A stretch of DNA of 64,000 nt from Halogeometricum sp. S3BR5-2 (GTDB taxonomy: Archaea > Halobacteriota > Halobacteria > Halobacteriales > Haloferacaceae): NCBI RefSeq assembly GCF_031624635.1, contig NZ_JAMQOQ010000004.1, forward strand, positions 310,001 to 374,000. The letters are read 5' to 3'. Shown piece after piece: positions 58,568 through 64,000 of the stretch (positions are counted from its first letter, which is position 1; each line of letters opens with the position of its first letter). The translations under genes and the position numbers were made by a program. A model generated the notes under the pieces. It was not told where the DNA came from and ran no database searches. It saw only the letters and a list, made by a program, of their open reading frames with translations.

Positions 58568-59647
58568 ATGAGAACACACCACTCACAGCAGACGACAGCA
58601 TCGGAAGAGGATACGATCGTCACGGCACGCGACCTCTCGGTGTCGTACGACCTCGACCGGGGAGAGTCGCGCGTACTCGACGGCGTCGACGTCGACATCA
58701 GGCGCGGCGAGATCCTCGGTGTCGTCGGCGAGTCGGGGTCGGGCAAGTCGATGTTCGCCTCCGCGTTGCTCGATGCGGTCCCGGAACCGGGGTTCACGAT
58801 GGGTGACATCCAGTACTATCCCGAGCGCAGTGAGACCATCGACGTACTCGACCAGACCGAGGAGGAACTCCGCCAGATGCGTTGGGAAGACATCGCGATG
58901 GTGTTCCAGGGCGCGATGGACTCGTGGAACCCGACGATCAGTATCGGGGACCACTTCGAAGAGACGCTGAAGGCACATCGCGTGCCGAAGGGAGAGGGGA
59001 TGGAACGCGCGCGCCAACTCATCTCCGATGTCTATCTTGACCCCGATCGCGTGCTCAGTTCGTATCCACACGAGCTATCGGGCGGGATGAAACAGCGCGC
59101 GTTGATAGCACTCTCCCTGATCCTCGAACCGGAGGTGTTGGTGATGGACGAGCCGACGGCCGCACTCGACCTGCTGATGCAGCGGTCGATTATCGCGCTG
59201 CTATCCGATCTGCAGAAGGAGTACAATCTGACGATGGTATTCATCACACACGACCTCGAACTCGCGTCCGGACTCGCCGACCGTATCGCGGTGATGTATG
59301 CGTTCGGATTTTGTGAGATCGGACCCGCGAACAAGGTGATCAACAGTGGTGGTCACCCGTACACACGCGCGCTGATCAACTCGACGCCCAATCTCAACAC
59401 ACCGGTCGAGGAGATGGAACCGATCGAGGGTGAGAGCCCGGATCCGGTGAACGTCCCCGACGGCTGTTCGTATCACCCTCGCTGTCCGCTCTCGGACGAG
59501 CACTGCATCGAATCCGACCCCGCAATGAGACCAACACCGTCTGACGAACCTGACGCACCGCACGAGGCGACCTGTCACTACACCGATAAGGTCCCAGAGG
59601 AGATCCCGCTTCACATTGAGGGGGTGCACTACGATGAGCGGGAGTGA
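58568..59647 (+). CDS. dppD: ABC transporter ATP-binding protein (DppD/OppD-like)
   Basis: A 359-residue ATPase. Walker A is VVGESGSGKSMFASALL, the signature HELSGGMKQRALIALSLIL, Walker B VLVMDEPTAALDLLMQRSI, and the switch FITHDLELASGLADRIAVMY. The C-terminal oligopeptide-transporter extension carries the cysteine motif CSYHPRCPLSDEHCIESDPA, then a final cysteine in HEATCHYTDK, as in OppD/DppD proteins that bind a metal or FeS centre there. It works with DppF to drive uptake. Overlaps DppF by 14 bases. Confidence 0.95.
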   Translation: MRTHHSQQTTASEEDTIVTARDLSVSYDLDRGESRVLDGVDVDIRRGEILGVVGESGSGKSMFASALLDAVPEPGFTMGDIQYYPERSETIDVLDQTEEELRQMRWEDIAMVFQGAMDSWNPTISIGDHFEETLKAHRVPKGEGMERARQLISDVYLDPDRVLSSYPHELSGGMKQRALIALSLILEPEVLVMDEPTAALDLLMQRSIIALLSDLQKEYNLTMVFITHDLELASGLADRIAVMYAFGFCEIGPANKVINSGGHPYTRALINSTPNLNTPVEEMEPIEGESPDPVNVPDGCSYHPRCPLSDEHCIESDPAMRPTPSDEPDAPHEATCHYTDKVPEEIPLHIEGVHYDERE

Positions 59648-60800
59648 CCGCACTCCCGACGACCGTGACGTGGTCGTCTCACTGGAGGACGTTAAGGTTC
59701 ACTTCGAAACAGAGAGCGGGTTCTTCTCCGAGACCGAGACTGTCCAAGCTGTCAACGGCGTGAACCTCGACATCTACGAGAACGACGTGGTCGCGCTCAT
59801 CGGCGAGTCTGGATGTGGGAAAACCACACTCGGCAAGACCGCTATTGGACTTCAGCGACCAACCGAGGGGAGCGTCAAGTACCGAGGGCAGGACATCTGG
59901 GAAGCACGCGACGACGGGAAGGGTGCAGAGATCCCGTTTGGGAACATCCGCCGGGCGCTCCAGATCATCCACCAAGACCCCGGGAGTTCGCTCAACCCCA
60001 ATCGACGGGTACTGAACACACTCGAACGTCCGCTGAAAACGTGGTACTCAGACATGTCGACCGACGACCGCGAGGCGCGTATCTACGGGATGCTCGAACG
60101 CGTCGGCATGAAGCCCGCTGCCGATTACGCGGGACGTTACCCACATCAACTGAGTGGTGGCGAAAAACAGCGAGTCGCGTTGATCCGCGCACTGCTGATG
60201 AATCCCGACCTCATTCTAGCCGACGAGGCGGTCAGTGCACTCGACGTGAGTCTCCGAGTCGACATGATGGACCTGCTGCTCGAACTCCAAGAGCAGTTCA
60301 ACACCTCGTTCCTGTTCATCAGCCACAACCTCTCCAACGCCCGGTACTTGACGAAGAAGACGGGGGGTCGAATCGGGATCATGTACTTAGGTCAGATGGT
60401 CGAGATCGGGCGAACTGAGCGCGTACTCAGCGCTCCACAACACCCGTATTCGAAGGTACTCCGGTGGGCCACGCCGGACCTCACCGACGGCGCGACGGAC
60501 GTCTCGGAACCTCCGATTCGTGATATCGACATCCCCGATCCCGTCAACCCGCCATCCGGCTGTCGATTCCACACGAGATGCCCACAGGCGCACGAGGCGT
60601 GCGTTGAACAGGAACCGACGTTGGAAGAGGCAGCCGAACAGTCGAACAACGACTACGCCGCGGCGTGTTTCCGTGTCTACGACGAGAGCCACGACTACTG
60701 GCACACTCCACCGCTTGAGGGAGTCGAAGAGGCTCCTGATCCCGAGGAATTCCTGAAAGACGAGGGAGACAGTCGCGATCGGAGACAGAGAGATAACTGA
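59634..60800 (+). CDS. dppF: ABC transporter ATP-binding protein (DppF/OppF-like)
   Basis: The 388-residue second ATPase. Walker A is LIGESGCGKTTLGKTAIG, the signature HQLSGGEKQRVALIRALLM, Walker B LILADEAVSALDVSLRVDM, with switch FISHNLSNARYLTKKTGGRI. The C-terminal extension again has CRFHTRCPQAHEACVEQEPT and a final cysteine in AAACFRVYD. Walker B reads DEAVSALD rather than DEPTSALD, common in DppF. The ATG at 59634 overlaps the DppD end. It closes the operon. Confidence 0.95.
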   Translation: MSGSDRTPDDRDVVVSLEDVKVHFETESGFFSETETVQAVNGVNLDIYENDVVALIGESGCGKTTLGKTAIGLQRPTEGSVKYRGQDIWEARDDGKGAEIPFGNIRRALQIIHQDPGSSLNPNRRVLNTLERPLKTWYSDMSTDDREARIYGMLERVGMKPAADYAGRYPHQLSGGEKQRVALIRALLMNPDLILADEAVSALDVSLRVDMMDLLLELQEQFNTSFLFISHNLSNARYLTKKTGGRIGIMYLGQMVEIGRTERVLSAPQHPYSKVLRWATPDLTDGATDVSEPPIRDIDIPDPVNPPSGCRFHTRCPQAHEACVEQEPTLEEAAEQSNNDYAAACFRVYDESHDYWHTPPLEGVEEAPDPEEFLKDEGDSRDRRQRDN

Positions 60801-60910
60801 CTGCCTCTAATTCAATCTCTCTTCCTGTGATAGCGGGAAGGGGAAGGACAGTCCGTATCTTGGAGCGAGTTCGAGTCTTTCATTGAGCGGCCTGAACACC
60901 GCCGACCAGG

Positions 60911-61189
60911 TCACCTTTTATCCCACGATTGACGCTCTGCGCGTTCGATTTCCCGTTGTCTGAGCCGATAGAGCACAAACGAGACCGGGATCAACGTCAC
61001 GACGACTAGTACAAGGTCAAGAACTACGACGACGTATCCGGGGTCAGAGGGATCGAGAGAGGCCACAGCTAACGCGACGATGGCAAGTAGACCAAACAGT
61101 AGGTCAGCAACTGCGATGCCGAACCAGAGAAAGCTGAAGCTCTCCATAACGTCCCAGAACTCCTCCCATGACCAACTTGACCCTGACAT
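60911..61189 (-). CDS. Small membrane protein, two predicted helices
   Basis: This 92-residue protein is not recognised by family. MSGSSWSWEEFWDVMESFSF opens it, followed by two hydrophobic segments, FGIAVADLLFGLLAIVALAV and YVVVVLDLVLVVVTLIPVSF, then a basic/acidic tail YRLRQREIERAERQSWDKR. The tail should lie in the cytoplasm by the positive-inside rule. Composition and codon use look genuine although the surrounding DNA is poor in genes. It converges on the peptide transporter operon. Confidence 0.65.
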   Translation of the reverse strand: MSGSSWSWEEFWDVMESFSFLWFGIAVADLLFGLLAIVALAVASLDPSDPGYVVVVLDLVLVVVTLIPVSFVLYRLRQREIERAERQSWDKR

Positions 61190-62282
61190 TAGTATTCATC
61201 CGTATCTGTGCGTCAACCCTCTTAATTCACATGTCTCCGCCGATCTCAGCTCTCAAACTCCCACCAAGCCTGTAGAGTCGACAGCTTTCGACATCCCATC
61301 AGCACGGATACCGAGCGTGTTCTGAATGTGAGAACGAACTCTCCGTTTCTGCATCCAAAATCCGTCTCCATTCACGGAAATTACAATACTAGTTGTGTAA
61401 TTCTAAGCCAGATAGGATTCTACGCACGAGAACAATAGTCAATGGGCAGACTAGTTCAGTCTGAGGTCAACAGCTTCCAACCGGTGCTACATCTTTAGTT
61501 TCTCTAGCAGTATTTCAGTTACCCGATGGTTAGTTGCTTGTTCCTCACTCGTTTATCTCAATTATCTCCCGGAATAGTACAATCAAAAGCCTCGTTCAAT
61601 CGGATTCTACAGCAGAGTGGCAACGCACCTTCATTTACCGCCTCACGACTAATCTTAGGGTTGTGGCTGGGGTGACTATCCCATGATCTGTTCACCATCT
61701 GAGTGATAGCTACCGATTTGATGGGAATCTCGTCCTCATCCTGCACTAAGGCTTATACGATTCAACAGCCACGTTGAACGGTTCAGTGAAGGACCTTCTC
61801 GGCGTCGCTGTAACAGTCCGTCGCGTTTCGCATCTTCCTCTTTCATACAAGATGGACAACTAGTATGGTCGCCATAGGTTTCGGATAGAGACGCCCCAAA
61901 TTCATTTCTATAGCCCCGATATATAGAAACATACTAGAAAATATGGTTTTGTTTTCTGCACCCACCTATAAAGTCAGAGAGTATTCAAGCGAAACAGAGA
62001 TTCTAATGCAAGTTCGGTATAAGAATACATTTGACCCTAGTTAGGTCTGTATGATTCTATAAGCGAGTCAGTAAAATCTCGCAATTGTCTTAACCGACAG
62101 TAGAGAACGGCGTCTCAAAATATTAGTTAACAATTTACACCGGGTGCCGTTTATATCTATATTCCCATATGAAGTAATGACCTACATCCTCCGAATAAAG
62201 AATCCACTTATTCAAATTCTGTATATGTAACTGGTACATGCTGTGACTCTGACGGCGCATTCCTCTTCCCAAGAATGAGGTC
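61190..62282. other. AT-rich gene-poor region
   Basis: These 1.1 kb hold no supportable gene. The sequence is strongly AT-rich between about 61900 and 62230, unlike the rest of the window, and short frames have no recognisable motif. It may be worn mobile DNA. I see no clear inverted ends. Confidence 0.5.
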
Positions 62283-62690
62283 TTGATCAGCAACCACCGA
62301 AGACGTCAGTATTCCCTGCTGCGACTGGACCGACCCTGTCACTGCGCCCGCCTTGACCGTCGTTTACTCGGTGAGCTCTATCGAGTGATCGAGGCGTCTG
62401 AGGCCGAGGACGACTGGGAATTATCTGTGACGGATTGGATATCGAGTCCGAGCAGTCTCGCGAAGACGCTGGCCGACCACGAGTCCCATTTGGCGGTCAC
62501 GATTGACCGCGACGGGCGTGTCAGTACGTATCGGACCGAGCCAGCTGGAACCGGCGCTGAACAAATCGGAGTTCGAGAGATCGAGGATCTCTTCGAACTC
62601 CCCTGTATGGCGAATATGGAGGAGCGGCTACACGAGAAGAAGCCTCCCTCCGCCATTTGTTGGTTCGTGTTCTCACTAAGTTGGAGATAG
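62283..62690 (+). pseudogene. Truncated acidic protein gene, unidentified
   Basis: The frame opens at a TTG and shows haloarchaeal coding character from about residue 28: LLGELYRVIEASEAEDDWEL, SSPSSLAKTLADHESHLAVT, then IDRDGRVSTYRTEPAGTGAE and DLFELPCMANMEERLHEKK. The last dozen residues (PPSAICWFVFSLSWR) lose the acidic style, as after a frameshift. The start is also poor. I read it as the front portion of a longer gene, now broken, but I cannot name the family. An in-frame GTG near 62385 could start a short product. Confidence 0.45.
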
Positions 62691-62784
62691 AGGGATCTAT
62701 CGGGTATATGAGAATCGTTCACTGGAAATACTGGCCCCTCGACCAATCCTATCCGCCAAACGGCTGAGACTGTTCTAAGAGCTA

Positions 62785-62952
62785 CTACTTGTCGTACGTG
62801 TCAGGAATCAGCACCACTCCGTGGAGGTCGAGTACGTCGCCGACGACGTCGCCGATGCACTCGAAATCGGGCGAAACCGCTGCCGCAGGTAGATAGAACT
62901 TCGTATTCTCCTTCTCACTCACGTCTGCGCCGGGCTTGGTCAGTTCGCTCAT
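62785..62952 (-). CDS. Small hypothetical protein, 55 residues
   Basis: This minus-strand frame from ATG at 62952 to TAG at 62785 encodes 55 residues: MSELTKPGADVSEKENTKFY, then LPAAAVSPDFECIGDVVGDV and LDLHGVVLIPDTYDK. The acidic, evenly mixed composition and clean boundaries look like a genuine small haloarchaeal protein. One cysteine, no membrane segment. No family recognised. The stretch between it and the truncated gene at 62283-62690 shows nothing else. Confidence 0.55.
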   Translation of the reverse strand: MSELTKPGADVSEKENTKFYLPAAAVSPDFECIGDVVGDVLDLHGVVLIPDTYDK

Positions 62953-63299
62953 CGCAACTACCACTTACGGTTGTCCCTCCTTAGCCGCTAGCACGTACAA
63001 CTTCGGGCTATTTAGTATGAAAGAATCTGTGTAATTGTTCCTGATGGACTAATGGACAAACGACGGCTTCGGACAGTCGACAGGCACGGGATGCTCCGGT
63101 GTGACTGCGAGTTGGGCCTTTCCGTTCATTCCACAGTTCCGCGTCAACACTTGCGTCGTTGCAAGAGGTAACATACCCCGATTCCGTACCTCGATCGATG
63201 TATTCTACGGCAGATTCTCCTCCTCGTCCACCGGCAATTGTTGCCCTAAAAACAACATTTAGGATATAAGTATATATTCACCCTAGTACTCACAGAACT
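62953..63299. other. AT-rich promoter region of the terminal regulator
   Basis: No gene of confidence. A 39-codon frame at 63052-63171 with several cysteines is noted but not supported. The right edge has a clear TATA-like sequence, GATATAAGTATATATT (63263-63278), about 22-30 bases before the ATG at 63300. Confidence 0.5.
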
Positions 63300-63413
63300 A
63301 TGTACGGAAAAGCATCCATATCCGAAAAAACTGGAGGTATCGAGGCTGTAACCGGGGTTCAGGTGGTCGAGCGATCCCACCCACCCGAGAGAGAATCGTG
63401 CCAATGTCAATAA
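63300..63413 (+). CDS. Possible leaderless upstream ORF, 37 residues
   Basis: An ATG at 63300, exactly where a transcript from the TATA box at 63263-63278 should begin, opens a 37-codon frame (MYGKASISEKTGGIEAVTGV onward) that stops at 63411-63413, overlapping the start of the HTH-10 regulator at 63404 by 10 bases. The product ends in RESCQCQ. It has no known domain. It could be a regulatory upstream ORF that links translation of the regulator to its own reading, or chance. Confidence 0.35.
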   Translation: MYGKASISEKTGGIEAVTGVQVVERSHPPERESCQCQ

Positions 63414-64000
63414 CTGCTAAAATCCACATCAGACACGACCGACTCGCGCTCGTTCCGACGCTACGTGCCCTCGACGACATAAAGATCAGAGTTATTTCTC
63501 AAGGAACGACCAATCCCGGGACGACCGTCTTTCCCTTCCTCGTCGAATGCGACGACCGGGCGTCACTAGAGAGAGCGCTGGACGACGATCCGACGGTCGC
63601 GAGCTACAAACTCGTCGACTGGGAGGACGGGAGCGGCATCTACTACATCGAGCACGCCGACGGAACGAAACTGATCAGCGCCGTCGTAACGGACGTCAAC
63701 GGCTTCTTAGCCCACACGGAGACCAAGGGAAACGGTTGGCTCGTTCGGCTCCTTCTCCCCGACAAGGAGGCGCTCAACTCGGTGTGGCAGTACGCCCGCG
63801 AGAACGACATTTCGCTCGAGATAATCGAAATTTACGGAAACGAGAGCGCGGGAGGCGAAAGTTCGTACGGGCTCACCCTCGAACAGCGGGTCGCTCTCCG
63901 AACTGCCTACCAGAAAGGGCACTTTCAGGAACCGCGAGACATGTCGCTGACCGAAGTCGCCGAGGAGATGGGACTGTCGTCGACGGCGATGAGTGGTCGA
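63404..64000 (+). CDS. HTH-10 (bacterio-opsin activator-like) regulator (3' partial)
   Basis: The frame from ATG at 63404 runs open through the window's end, giving 199 residues so far. The N-terminal sensor region has MSITAKIHIRHDRLALVPTL, FPFLVECDDRASLERALDDD, and YKLVDWEDGSGIYYIEHADG, typical of haloarchaeal Bat-like proteins. The HTH-10 domain begins at LTLEQRVALRTAYQKGHFQE, followed by MSLTEVAEEMGLSSTAMSG, where homologues continue with a recognition helix and a few dozen residues. Its target is unknown; the second such regulator of the window lies at 10628-11284. Confidence 0.9.
   Translation, partial: MSITAKIHIRHDRLALVPTLRALDDIKIRVISQGTTNPGTTVFPFLVECDDRASLERALDDDPTVASYKLVDWEDGSGIYYIEHADGTKLISAVVTDVNGFLAHTETKGNGWLVRLLLPDKEALNSVWQYARENDISLEIIEIYGNESAGGESSYGLTLEQRVALRTAYQKGHFQEPRDMSLTEVAEEMGLSSTAMSGR

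Noticed and set aside
61558-61746. 62-codon minus-strand frame in the AT-rich region
   Set aside because: No motif and mixed composition; not distinguishable from chance.
63052-63171. 39-codon frame with several cysteines (MDKRRLRTVDRHGMLRCDCE)
   Set aside because: Very basic and no recognised zinc-binding spacing; no promoter in a fitting place. Kept only as a note.
1-64000. Search for tRNA or rRNA genes and CRISPR arrays
   Set aside because: No tRNA-like acceptor/T-arm pairing, rRNA-like sequence or evenly spaced repeats were found by eye.

Overview
The window looks like chromosome (or large replicon) of a halophilic archaeon of the class Halobacteria. Most genes are very GC-rich and encode strongly acidic proteins. 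Start and stop codons of neighbouring genes often overlap (ATGA, GTGA). Two regulators of the bacterio-opsin-activator (HTH-10) type, Tat-type lipoprotein signals (RR followed by an AGC lipobox) and an ATP-dependent DNA ligase coupled to a metallo-beta-lactamase nuclease all fit this group. I see no rRNA, tRNA or CRISPR array.

Layout. 1-10.6 kb: the end of a GH97-type glycosidase, then a run of mostly single redox and stress genes (quinone oxidoreductase, aldo/keto reductase, LolA-like lipoprotein, PadR regulator, TatD hydrolase, ring-cleaving dioxygenase, TetR regulator, Rieske protein, superoxide dismutase, pirin). 10.6-18.5 kb: an HTH-10 regulator divergent from an operon of hydantoinase/oxoprolinase subunits A and B, an isochorismatase-fold amidohydrolase and a PEP-mutase/isocitrate-lyase-family lyase, then a convergent beta-helix protein. 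18.5-20 kb: a decayed IclR regulator. 20-23.7 kb: a De Ley-Doudoroff-like sugar-acid cluster (SMP-30 lactonase, galactonate dehydratase, SDR dehydrogenase, KDPG/KDPGal aldolase). 24.4-34 kb: two alpha/beta hydrolases, the ligase-nuclease pair, a lone 2-oxoacid dehydrogenase E1 alpha, two hydroxyacid dehydrogenases and a secreted EEP-family protein.

34-36.5 kb is an AT-richer accessory patch with an unrecognised membrane protein, a KTSC-domain protein, a MITE-like element and a hydrolase fragment. 36.5-50.5 kb is a large carboxylic-acid catabolic block: split ADP-forming acyl-CoA synthetase, IclR regulator, a five-gene branched-chain-amino-acid-type ABC transporter, a hydroxyacyl-CoA dehydrogenase/enoyl-CoA hydratase fusion, thiolase with its DUF35 partner, and an AMP-forming acyl-CoA ligase. 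The likely logic is import of an organic acid, CoA activation, beta-oxidation-like shortening and thiolytic release of acetyl-CoA. 50.6-52.7 kb holds DUF3237 and YjiH-family genes; 52.7-54.3 kb is decayed.

54.3-60.8 kb encodes an oligopeptide/nickel-type ABC transporter, its binding protein divergent from the permease and ATPase genes. 60.8-63.3 kb is AT-rich and gene-poor with small or broken genes. The window ends inside a second HTH-10 regulator. The best candidates for something new are the hydantoinase-amidase-lyase operon with its coupled 47-codon ORF and a perfect palindrome at the TATA box, two matching TetR-type operators beside the dioxygenase gene, and the membrane protein/KTSC island.
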